Below, one piece after another: positions 34,021-44,160 of a stretch of 64,000 nt of DNA. Under the pieces are notes generated by a model. The model did not search any database. It saw only the letters and a list, made by a program, of their open reading frames with translations, and was not told the origin of the DNA. Where the stretch lies: contig OZ005692.1 in the NCBI GenBank assembly GCA_963930775.1, positions 3,830,135 to 3,894,134 on the forward strand. Reading direction: 5' to 3'. How positions within the stretch are numbered: position 1 is the stretch's first letter; every line of letters begins with the position of its first letter. Source of the DNA: Cliona cf. orientalis. Lineage: Eukaryota > Porifera > Demospongiae > Clionaida > Clionaidae. The position numbers were made by a program, and so were the translations under genes.

Positions 34021-34495
34021 ATACCCCGCGCGCACATTGCGTAATCTACAGAGTTGCTTTTGTGTGCATGGCCGTGTTACATTATGATTTGGTTCCATAG
34101 GGCTGCAGATTTCAGCTCTGTCAGCGGATGTGGATAGACTATAGATTTATTAAATTTCGACAATTTTTACCAGTCATTATTAATATTATTCTTGGCTACT
34201 TAGTTGTGCGCATGAGTAGAAAACACAAATGCATGCATTATGCATCGAGTAGGCACTGTCGATAGGTGTGGCTACGTTAGGAAACAAAAAGGCACTATTT
34301 GTGACGCCCGTGGACCGTATCTTCTATCGATTTGACGCACACTGAAGCCAGTTTATCGCCGAATTCGATTGATTCGTTATGCTTACGAGTCGCTTAGATG
34401 CCTACATCTCGAGATATGGCGATTTTTGTGCTCACAACGACAACGACACGACTGAGTACTTTACCCCTTGCGCATGCGCGCGGGGTAATTAGCTA
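34021..34495. repeat. Dispersed repeat with TACCCCGCGCGC ends
   Basis: Left edge AATACCCCGCGCGCACATTG, right edge CCCCTTGCGCATGCGCGCGGGG. The internal blocks TTACATTATGATTTGGTTCC, TGACGCACACTGAAGCCAGT and CGAATTCGATTGATTCGTT recur in the same order at 56025-56575 in an intron of the other GTPase gene. Non-coding MITE-like family. Confidence 0.65.
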
Positions 34496-34524
34496 TGCAC
34501 TTGAGAGCCACTGCCTGTTTACAC

Positions 34525-35107
34525 CGAGGGGTCCTGGCTTAGAAATCAATGGAAATCAGCTGAAATCCACAGAAATCAATCAAGAAATCACTAGAAATCA
34601 TCCAGTGAAATCGCTTGCAGTTGCGGATCCGCCCACCTTTATTTAATATCTATGCTGATTGCCTGAGGCTGGATCCAGTGAATGGTTTCACCAAGATTGA
34701 TGGTGTATCGCGAGTTGCAACGTTAGGCTGTTCGGTGCTTTCAATTAGCTCTAGCTACTTTTGACATTGTCATGCATAATATTTGTCTTTCAATAGCCTG
34801 TAGCTGCACAAAAATTTTAGATCTTTTGTGTAAATAAATATTAAATTTATCATGCACTTACTATCCATCCAGTGTTTTCATACTAAACTTTCATTTATCC
34901 CAGAAATCAGTAATTAGAAATCCAAATAGTAAGAAATCATTGAAATCAAAGCAGAAATCGAACACTAAGAAAGGAAATCTGGTCTGAAATCGATATCTTG
35001 TCTGAAATCGGAAATAAACCATCGCTAGAAATCATAGCTGAAATCAGGAAATCCGTGTATGATTTCGAAATCTCGTACGCCAAAACGGATTATTGCGGAC
35101 CCCTCGG
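34525..35107. mobile_element. MITE studded with GAAATC motifs, 8-bp TSD
   Basis: Ends CGAGGGGTCC / GGACCCCTCG with a perfect 8-bp TSD GTTTACAC (34517-34524, 35108-35115), which suggests hAT. About seven GAAATC hexamers lie within the first 85 bp and about a dozen more within the last 190 bp, mostly spaced 9-20 bp apart and in the same orientation, while the middle has almost none. Confidence 0.85.
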
Positions 35108-35115
35108 TTTACACT

Positions 35116-35640
35116 GTCACGTACTGCATTGACAACTGACCAGCAAGGCACAGAATGGCAACCACAGCTGCACACTTGTACTATTATACCACTGGGCAGG
35201 ACTTAACGTGACCACTCTTCCGTGATGCCTGGTAATCCTCAGATAGCGTAAGATGCCATTTATCGGCCATACTTTTGTCCCCAAAGAATAACCCACCTCA
35301 TGGAAGGACTTCAACGACTGTTTTGCCACTGATCGATAGAGACAAGTGTCCTCTACAACTTGGCGAAGGTCCCGTTCGAATAGCTCATATCGTTCGCGAT
35401 TGCGAACTCAGCAGAATATTCGTCGTGAATATTGATTATCGACCACGGGTACCATCCGTCGGCCGCCCATAGATTTCCATATATCAATTATCGACCAAAA
35501 CGCACATTTTTGGACAGCGCAATATAAATGCGCACGAAATTGGGTAAGGGGCAGTCATTATTACTTACAGTAATACAATAGACGATTATTAAGCATAAAA
35601 TCAATGGTACATAAAGGATCATAATGTGTCTTTTTGAAAC
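35116..35640. other. Spacer, nothing recognised
   Basis: No supported gene or element ends. Confidence 0.35.
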
Positions 35641-35651
35641 CACTAGAAATA

Positions 35652-38095
35652 CTACACTGACGACAAACACACAGGGCAGAGTAATTCCTTGCCGTTGGCG
35701 TCATGTATCACATTCTCTACGCATTCTTCATGGATCCACCGGCTGCATGAACACTCAATCCACTCACGGTCAGTGCCAGCATCATCTACATACAATCCAA
35801 AGCAGGCACAACACCTGTCAAAATCTATGGTGTCATCAGTTGTTTTTGGTGCCTTTGACCTCGGTTCCTTGTCTAATGCCCTTTCTTCAGTTGAAGATGC
35901 TGTAGATCTTGCTCTTTTATGAGTCGCTGGTGTCCTAGCTGCCTTCTCTTGAGTCTTCTTCAGCCTCTCCGCAGTTTTCTCTCGGGCGCTCTTCTCCTTT
36001 TCAGCCTGCTTCTTTGCTTTCTCTGCTGCTTTTTGTGCTCGGGCTTCTGCTTTTCTTTGCATTTCCTTTTGCATTTTCTTTTTCTCTCTTTCCAATTTAC
36101 GTTTCTCTTTTTCTTCTTTCTCTTTTTTGCTTTTTCATCTCCTTCTCCTTTAATAAATCCAGGCACTCCTTGCTAGTGAGAACTCTGGCACCACTCTGCT
36201 TCTTTGTGTTGGGCCGAGATGGGGTCGTGTCCGGAAGAGAAGGTAAGAAACTTGAAATAAAGCTTTTAGTACCTTCAGATGAGCTTGTAGATGAGGTTGA
36301 AGAACTTGTTTTAGATGCAGGGGTACCAGCAGGAGTGCTTTTGAAACCTGCTTCAGAATTTGAGCCATCCATACCAGAGGTAGAGGGAGCTGCCTTAGAA
36401 GTAGAGCCACCTGTCGGAGAGGTAGAGGGAGCCGCTTTAGAATCCGAGCCACCTGTCGGAGAGGTAGAGGGAGCTGCCTTAGAAGTAGAGCCACCTGTCG
36501 GAGAGGTAGAGGGAGCCGCTTTAGAATCCGAGCCACCTGTCGGAGAGGTAGAGGGAGCTGCCTTAGAAGTAGAGCCACCTGTCGGAGAGGTAGAGGGAGC
36601 TGCCTTAGAAGTAGAACCACCAGTCCGAGAGGTAGAGGGAGCTGCTTTAGAATCCGAGCCACCTGTCGGAGAGGTAGAGGGCTTAGAAGTAGAACCACCA
36701 GTCCGAGAGGTAGAGGGAGCCGCTTTAGAATCCGAGCCACCTGTCGGAGAGGTAGAGGGAGCTGCCTTAGAAGTAGAGCCACCTGTCGGAGAGGTAGAGG
36801 GAGCTGCCTTAGAAGTAGAGCCACCTGTCGGAGAAGTAGAGGGAGCTGCCTCAGAAGTAGAGCCACCAGTCCGAGAGGTAGAGAGAGCCACTGTAGAACC
36901 GGAGCCACCTGTCGGAGAGGTAGAGAGAGCTTCCTTAGAAGTAGAGCCACCTGTCGGAGAGGTAGAGGGAGCTGCCTCAGAAGTAGAACCACCTGTCGGA
37001 GAGGTAGAGGGAGCAACTGTAGAACCGGAGCCACCTGTCAGAGAGGTAGAGGGAGCTTCCTTGGAAGTAGAGCCAGCTGTCGGAGAGGTAGAGGGAGCTG
37101 CCTTAGAAGCAGAGCCACCAGTCTGGGAGGTAGAGGGAGCCACTTTAAAACTGGAGCCACCTGTCGGAGAGGTAGAGGGAGCCACTTTAGAACCCGAGCC
37201 ACCTGTCAGAGAGGTAGAGGAAGCTGCTTCTTCATGAGACTGCTCCATGTTGGAAGATAGAGACGAGACTTGAGGTGTGCTTATTGTTGGGGCTGAAATT
37301 AGAGTGTACCGATCCACTGGTACGGCTTCTGGGTGAAATTTCTCGAGCCACGAAAGATAACTGGAATCAAATATATCACATCCCTCCTCAAGCCTTTGCT
37401 GGTAAAGCATTTCTTGTTCAGCAGAGAAGGACACTTCATTAGAGGAATCAGACTGGTTCAAATTTTCATCATAAAAGAGATCACCAAGATAGTCAAGACC
37501 ATTGTCCATTAGATGACATTCAGAAGGATCCTCACCATCCAAAGGATCATCATTATCCGAAAGAACACTACCTCCACTAGCATCACCATCGTTGTTATCA
37601 CTATGAGAAGAATCATCTTCTGGATTTCCACCATTGTTTGTCGAATTACTGCAATGATCACTCGTTTCCTTTCCAAGTACCGACACTCTGGTTGGATCAA
37701 AAGGGTAGACACCAGCTTTTTTGAAACCGTTAACAATATTCTCAGCTGATATTGCCTTGAGCCATGCTTGCTTGAACAAGCCAGTGAAATTGAGCTTTGT
37801 GATGCTTCCATTGGGATTCTTCTGATGAAATTCGTGACAGACATGCCTCCAGTGCACCTTAAGTGGCCCAAACAAAGAGCAGTCTAAAGGTTGACACTCG
37901 TGGGTGGTGTGCGGTGGTAGGCAGAAGACCACCACATTGTGCTCTTCGGCAAATTGGATTGTGTCAGGCTTAAAGTGTGAGCTATGCCCATCAAGGAGTA
38001 ACAGAACGGGCCCATTACTGATTGCATGTTGTAGAAAATGTTCAGTGAGCCAAAAATGGAAGAGATCCTGATCAATAAGCACTTGGTATGGTATA
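35652..38095 (-). pseudogene. pogo/Tigger-type transposase, 5'-truncated, with PHD finger
   Basis: Read on the minus strand. The N-terminal part has the DDE core of pogo transposases: LLLLDGHSSHFKPDTIQF (second acidic residue, about 37980-38000), then FCLPPHTTHECQPLDCSLFG (third acidic residue region, about 37880-37935) and GVYPFDP. The DNA-binding domain and first catalytic Asp are missing, and the frame begins near 38095 without an ATG. After an acidic stretch comes a ~20-copy, 14-residue Ser/Thr/Pro repeat, then a basic coiled coil (EREKKKMQKEMQRKAEARAQ) and a C-terminal PHD finger (CCACFGLY...WIHEECV...LLCPVC, about 35655-35810). A one-base shift in the A/G-rich run near 36100-36140 separates repeat and PHD parts. 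pogo elements encode nuclear cut-and-paste enzymes; the PHD finger could read chromatin. Confidence 0.8.
36370..37225. repeat. 42-bp tandem repeat inside the pogo frame, ~20 units
   Basis: Each unit encodes a variant of PSTSPTGGSTSKAA on the minus strand. Because 42 is divisible by three, other frames stay open too (a 407-residue plus-strand frame and a 294-residue minus-strand frame), but these are antisense or out-of-frame readings with no domain. Sub-patterns alternate (for example STSK versus SDSK units), showing higher-order duplication. Confidence 0.85.
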
Positions 38096-38305
38096 ATTAC
38101 AACTACCTTACTGCTTCATTTCATCCCTGTATACATCAGCAGCTTACTTCTCAACCCCATCTATCATTAATTATTCCAGTATGACCATTGTATGTCGCTG
38201 AATCTATTTACCTTTGCCTATACCTGATCTCTAGTGTTGTAATATACTAAATATTACTCCCACATTTCAATATTGCTTCATTTGTTTGTTTTATTTACAC
38301 TCACA
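38096..38305. other. Spacer between pogo and minisatellite
   Basis: No start codon, DNA-binding domain or element end for the pogo element was found here. The missing half was either deleted or lies in unrecognised exons. Confidence 0.35.
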
Positions 38306-38309
38306 CATC

Positions 38310-39432
38310 CTTTTTTCTGCCACTTTTTCTTAACCTAGTAGCCCATGCAGTACTCTCACACATCCCTCGACTCTCCTTTTTTTCCCCTTTGTTGCCTCTC
38401 TTACATAATGTATATAGAATCTAGTAGCCCACCATCCCAGTACCCTCACACGTCCCCCCTCAAATTTTTTTTTGCCACTCTTCCTTAACCTAGTAGCCCG
38501 CCCAGTACCCTCACACGTCCCCCTTGACTCTTCCTGTTTTTTTTTTCATTTTTTTGCCTCTCTTCCTTAACCTAGTAGCCCACCCAGTACCCTCATATAT
38601 CCCCCTCGACTCTTCCTTTTTTTTCCTTGACCTAGTAGCCCACCCGGTACCCTCACACGTCCCTCGATGCTTCTTTTTGCCTCTCTTCCATAACCTAGTA
38701 GCCCACCCAGTACCTTCACATGCCCCCCTCAGCTCTTCCTGTTTTTTTTCATTTTTTTTGTCTCTCTTCCTTAACCTAGTAGCCCGCCCAGTACCCTCAC
38801 ACGTCCCCCTAAACTCTTCCTGTTTTTTTTCATTTTTTGCCTCTCTTCCTTAATCTAGTAGCCTGCCCAGTACCCTCATACATCCCCCTCAATCTTCTCT
38901 CTTTCTTTGGCCTCTCTTCCTTAACCTAGTAGCCCACCCAGTACCCTCACACGTCCCCCTCGACTTCTTTTTTTTCTTCATTTTTTGTCTCTCTTCCTTA
39001 ACCTAGTAGTCCACCCAGTACCCTCACACGTCCCCCTCGACTTCTTTTTTTCATTTTTTTGCCTCTCTTCCTTAACCTAGTAGCCCACCCGATACCCTCA
39101 CACGTCCCTCGACGCTTCCTTTTACCTCTCTTCCATAACCTAGTAGCCCACCATCCCAGTACCCTCACACGTCCCCTCTTTTTGCCACTCTTCCTTAGCC
39201 TATAGTAGCCTGCCCAGTACCCTCACACACACCCCTCGAATGTTTCCTCCTTTTTTTTGCCTCTCTTCCATAACCTAGTAGCCCACACAGTACCTTCATA
39301 CATCTCTTGACTCTTAATTCTTTATTTTTTTGCCTCATTTCCTTATAAACCTAGTAACCCACCGTCCCAGTACACATCCTCGATTCTTTTTTCTTCCTCT
39401 CTTCCTTAGCCCACCCAGTATTCACACGTCCT
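38310..39432. repeat. Minisatellite, ~70-85-bp pyrimidine-rich unit
   Basis: Roughly 15 units of CCTCTCTTCCTTAACCTAGT AGCCCACCCAGTACCCTCAC ACGTCCCCCTCGACTCTT followed by a variable T-rich spacer. Most length variation is in the T/TTTC tract. The strand is strongly asymmetric (C+T rich). One residual half unit, GCCACTCTTCCTGAACCTC, lies after the MITE at 39823-39842. Confidence 0.85.
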
Positions 39433-39440
39433 CCTTGAGT

Positions 39441-39805
39441 AGTGATTCCGGACGATCGACCTAGGCGCATAAAAGCAGTTATAACTCAGCACCGGAGGGG
39501 ATTGACAACAAAAAACAAAAATCACAAGATAGCTTAGGAAATTCTCTTTCAGTTAAGTCTCAAAACAAGCGAATCAGTTGAGTACACGCCTTGCAGATTT
39601 AATTTTTAGCTCTATGGAAAAATGTATGGAAAAATTATAATCGGCGCGTAAATCGGGCACACTTCAACCTTTCAACAAAAAACACATAGCTATCACTGAA
39701 TAGGCCTCACCGAGTGGAAGCTATCGACACCTTAACCATATAGCTAAATTGCTATTGCCGCCAGTTTGCACCATCGAGCCGAAAATTGGGCGTCCGGAAT
39801 CGCTA
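39441..39805. mobile_element. MITE with 8-bp TSD inserted into the minisatellite
   Basis: Ends AGTGATTCCGGACG / CGTCCGGAATCGCT, with an 8-bp duplication CCTTGAGT (39433-39440, 39806-39813). The minisatellite-like unit continues on the right, so the element jumped into the array. hAT-like by TSD length. Confidence 0.8.
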
Positions 39806-39844
39806 CCTTGAGTCTTCTTTTTCTGCCACTCTTCCTGAACCTCC

Positions 39845-40060
39845 GCACGTAGTTAATAGCCATGCATGATTGTCCGCTCCGAAATTGCCACTAGGCCAGC
39901 CAGCCCATATAAGAGGCGCGCGCAAGCTAAGTCATGTGATTACACCGACCAATAGTGTGGACTTTTTGATAACAGCTGCGGTACTGTACACAGACGGACG
40001 GACAAAAATCGCCAAACGATGCAGTAACCCTCTGCCTACGCTTTGCGGCGAGGGTTAATA
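39845..40060. other. Short region ending in a GAGGGTTA-type element end
   Basis: Contains AGTAACCCTCTGCCTACGCT TTGCGGCGAGGGTTA (about 40022-40056), similar to the palindromic ends near 10181 and 10462. It is probably one end of an old MITE. Confidence 0.4.
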
Positions 40061-40256
40061 ATACTGATGTGACTGCTTGATTCATGATCACCATGCATTT
40101 TGACTATTGGTATTGCCATGGGGACAAATTAATTTATAGCCATAATATTTCCTTGTAGCCTTGAGAGGACAAATTATGACAGTAAATTAATTCCCACTGT
40201 AGCCTATGCAGGAAGTATAGTCTAGGTGGGATATAATAATAATTATGATATTGTTA

Positions 40257-40497
40257 CATACTTACCAACCGTCCCTATTTTGGAGGGACAGTCCCTATTT
40301 TTGGTGCACTGTCCCGCTTTTTCTTTGCTTAAAATAAGTTTTGTCCCTATTTTTTGTGCACTTTTTTCCTAACAAACTCGGTAATTTTGGCTATTATTGC
40401 CAGGTTTCTTAGCAATGTCCCACTTTCAGGCCAAAAATCCCACTTTTCAAAGATTTTGTCCCACTTTCAGGTTTTGATAGGTTGGCAGGTAGCTATG
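40257..40497. mobile_element. MITE with CATACTTACCAACC ends, 6-bp TSD
   Basis: Left CATACTTACCAACC and right GGTTGGCAGGTAGCTATG are imperfectly inverted. TTGTTA flanks both sides (40251-40256, 40498-40503). The interior repeats GTCCCTATTTT and GTCCCACTTTC motifs. Non-coding. Confidence 0.7.
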
Positions 40498-43400
40498 TTG
40501 TTATTTTTCATAGCCCATGCAATATAATAATTGACCCTCACCACAAAGCGTATAGGTGGATCCTTTACTGCATTTATTTGGGGATTCCTGCATGTCCATC
40601 CCTCCACCCGTCAAACCTCCGAGCCCTGGATTCACTGGTAAGGGTTGTTAGATATAGGGAAAGGGGGCATCTGAGAGAAAGTACACATTTGATGACCTGA
40701 TGACATAGCCATGTGCCTTTCCTTAGATTAGCCTAGGCCACTCCCGATTTAAAAAATATCGAGAGTGTGTTAAAATCTGAAGTTGCCATGATTTGCAAGC
40801 TACTCTGATATGCAGAGCATTATACCTAATAATACAGATCTGCAGCTGTCCACGCCTTGAGATTATTACTGCTTCCAAGAGTGATCATGAAAAACCGGAA
40901 GTGTTCTATGGGCCAGATAACATTTATGCACAACTGCAAAAAATCAATGAAAAATTTCGAGAAGAGAGTGGGTGAGTATTGAATCTTGTACAATAACAAT
41001 CATATCTAAGCAACATACAATGTACTATAGACTCTCCAGATCTTGTTTTGAAGGCGAACATCCCGATCCTGGTTGGAAGTGTTCCTGACGGATGAACGGT
41101 CAGCTTAGTAGACAACCCTGGCTTTGGGGAAGCAAAAGAGCATGTCTCTCGATTAGCTAGTATTTCCATGAAGATCAGTTCAGCTTACATTTACCTGCTG
41201 GAAACAGGAAGTGTAGGAGGAGTGGAGGCTGCTAAGTTCTTTAAGAAGTTAATGAAAAGGGAATCACTTTCATGTAATTATGACCATGATAATATTATGG
41301 TCTAAAGTTCTAGAATGTAATGTGTTCACATATTTCTTGAATAAGAATACGGCCACAAATTTTTCTTCTCCCGTTAAAGTTCATAATCATTACTAAAGCT
41401 TGCCATGGCCACAGAAAGTTTAATCACGACTTATCTTTGAGCAAAATTTGGGGAGCCATGTAATTTAAAGCTATGCATACTTTATCATATATTTAATTTT
41501 ACTTGTTAATATTGATTACTCTCAAGCCACGCCCAATTAGAGATAAATTTCAACATAATATAAAATTTTATTTCACAATAATATTTATTTAATATACTGT
41601 TATCATGATTGTGCATGATGATCTTTGCAACCGAAAATTGGAAGCTATGCTTGGGGTAAAGGGTGTCAAAAAGTAGAATAGATTTCATTAGGGACAATAA
41701 TAATATTATTATGGATTAGGTGGTCATTATTATAGTAGTATCATTAGCATCTGAGTATTATCGTGACGTTAATTGGGGAAGGTCTCATTATAATAAGTGG
41801 CAAATTTTAGAAGAAATGCTGTAGCTTAATTCATGCAACCATTTCCAGCTATACAATGTCAAATTGTGTGCAGCAGGGAATGGGATGAATGATGTATTAG
41901 TCTAAGAATAGCTAGTATGATTATAGCTAGCTAGCTTCTGATGAAATTGAAGGATCTTTTACAACTTTCGACACTTATGCAGGTGCACTGACAGATGGTC
42001 GCTTAGTAGTTGGAATTACGAAATATGATGTGAACTACACTTCAGAATCTGTTTGTCCCCAAAGGCAGGGGCAATCCAGATCAATAACCATTGATGGCGT
42101 CAGACAAAATGTAGTCAGAAGCATTAAGGAGGCAACTTCAGTTGATATTAATGAAGAGAGTGTCCTTCAGCTATGCAGCAACTGGGCAATGATATCTACC
42201 AAGCTTGCTAAGTCTCTTGTTGATGAAAACACTGATGTTACGAAAGAAATGCTAAAAAAAGCATTATCCAGCCTAGAGAAGCACCCACACAGTGATCACC
42301 TACCAAGAGGTCAGGGAGAGAGCTTAGCAGATGTGAATTATGATCCACACAAAGTTATTGAATGCCTCAATGAAGCTAGTGGAATTCATACACTGAAGAA
42401 GTGGTACGTATTATTTTTATGGTAACTATTTGCTTTTAAATTAATATTCGATGTTTTATATCTTCCAGGATACGTTATGTAGTTGAAGTAGCCTGTGTTA
42501 AAGCATGGGCCACCAATCTTTGTAATCAATTGAAATCTTGTGCAGACAGAGTTGATAAATGTATCGTTGCTGTAAGCAAACAAAAAGGAATTAATATTGG
42601 AGGTAAATGTCAGTTATCATAGAGTCGGTAGACTCTATAAGTAGGGATGGCACGGATACTCCATATATGTAATACATTACAAAAATCCAAATATTTCAAA
42701 ACAGGTAGCTTTGTGGAATTTCTAAGTGTCAAAATCAGAATCTACAGCAAATTATCTATCTAATAAGACCAAGATCATCCATCAACTCAATTGTATATGC
42801 CAGAACCAGATGTTAATAAAAATAGCCATTTGTCAGTCTTTCTTTCTTTCTTTCTTTGTCATTTCCAGGGCTAACTCAAGACTTTCTGGACCTCTCACCT
42901 TGGTTCTCATATAAATCCACTCAATTTTGTAGCGCGCAGTGCAGTGGCACGCTAGTTTTGCGTTATCTCTCCAGTCATGTAATGGTGGGTGTGTACGGCA
43001 TATTAAAGATAGGGCCGGTGTGTCTGATACGCCATTTTTGTCATATAATGCGCATGCTCATAATGTGTTGCCATGGTGATGTATAGTGGTTGTGATTATC
43101 TCTTATCTCTAAAAATCTTGTTTGTGTACTTTTTTGCATTGCCATCCCTACTTCATCCTTCAATTTTATTCAATTGTTTTTACACTTGTTACTATGGGTT
43201 ACTAGCTTAATAATTGTTATGTCAATTTTGTAGAAACGCAAGTTGATTTGAACACATCTATGAGCCAGTATGAAGGGATAATGGATGCTAAGCACAAGAT
43301 CAAGGTGCAAGTTTGTAAAAAAAGGGATGGATTTGACTCCTGTGTGGAAAGATCTAGAAGAATGTAAGATCTAAAGGTAAATTAATTTAATGCATACTAC

Positions 43401-43854
43401 AATTAAATTTTGAGTTTTCGATCTTATTATTTGATTTTTGTGTATTTGGGGTACAGGAATCAAGACCTCAAGACGAAGGAAAGGCAAAAGTGAGGCAAAT
43501 GATCGAAAATTTCAAGAAGAAATGCATGGAAAAAGTTACTAGAAAAGACTTAGATCCAGCTGAATTTAAGCAAGGTACATGCACAATAGCTATCATGCCT
43601 GATTAATAATAGAAGCCTATAGCTACAGTATCCTGCCGAGGGTCAAAGGTAACTATTATAGTGGTAGTGTATGTTTTGGAAGGAGTTAACTACCACAATA
43701 AATTATTATCGTAGCTTACATTAAAGTTATACTCACTTCGACAGAAATTGGACCACATAAGTGATTAACATAACGAACAGTATTATAATAGAATAATAAT
43801 TATTGATCACACTTGATGATACACTTATTATATAATGACCTCATTACATACTAG

Positions 43855-44047
43855 TTAAAGCACCGGTGCGAGTGCACTACGGGAAATATTGCACGAGGGG
43901 CGTGTCGAGAGGGCCAATACAGCACTCGGCTTCGCCTCGTGCTGTATTGGCCCTCTCGACACGAGGCGAAGCCGAGTGCTGTATTGGCCCTCGAGACACG
44001 CCCCGAGTGCAATATTTCCCGTAGTGCACGAGCGTAACCGGTGCTTT
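43855..44047. repeat. Long palindrome, ~85-bp arms
   Basis: The left arm TAAAGCACCGGTGCGAGTGC ACTACGGGAAATATTGCAC continues to GGCTTCGCCTCG. The right arm is its reverse complement with few changes. A second nested inverted segment, GAGGGCCAATACAGCAC, lies inside. It is immediately upstream of the Crypton-like gene and could be a separate fold-back MITE. Confidence 0.8.
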
Positions 44048-44160
44048 TACTGGTTTATTGTATTGTGGCTTCTGCTTACGCATGCGTTGCTATGGTAACC
44101 GGTGCTTGTACTGGTTAATTGTATTGTGGCTTCCGCTTACGCATGCGTTGCTATGGTAGC
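44037..44160. repeat. 60-bp direct duplication upstream of the Crypton frame
   Basis: Two adjacent copies of AACCGGTGCTTKTACTGGTT ATTGTATTGTGGCTTCYGCT TACGCATGCGTTGCTATGG. The second copy contains the first in-frame ATG (44153) of the recombinase gene, so this could be promoter or terminal sequence of the element. Confidence 0.75.

Noticed and set aside
36150-37034. 294-residue Leu/Pro-rich minus-strand frame
   Set aside because: Out-of-frame shadow of the same repeat.
36014-37237. 407-residue plus-strand open frame
   Set aside because: Antisense reading of the 42-bp repeat in the pogo gene; no domain, and the repeat length keeps all frames open.
38524-38853. 109-residue plus-strand frame in the minisatellite
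   Set aside because: A translation of tandem repeats only.
38310-39430. Possible CRISPR-like array
   Set aside because: Units vary in length, spacers are T-rich low-complexity sequence and the genome is eukaryotic; it is a minisatellite.
44102-44152. Upstream extension of the Crypton frame
   Set aside because: It begins with GTG and is encoded by a duplicated 60-bp repeat, so the ATG at 44153 or 44231 is preferred.
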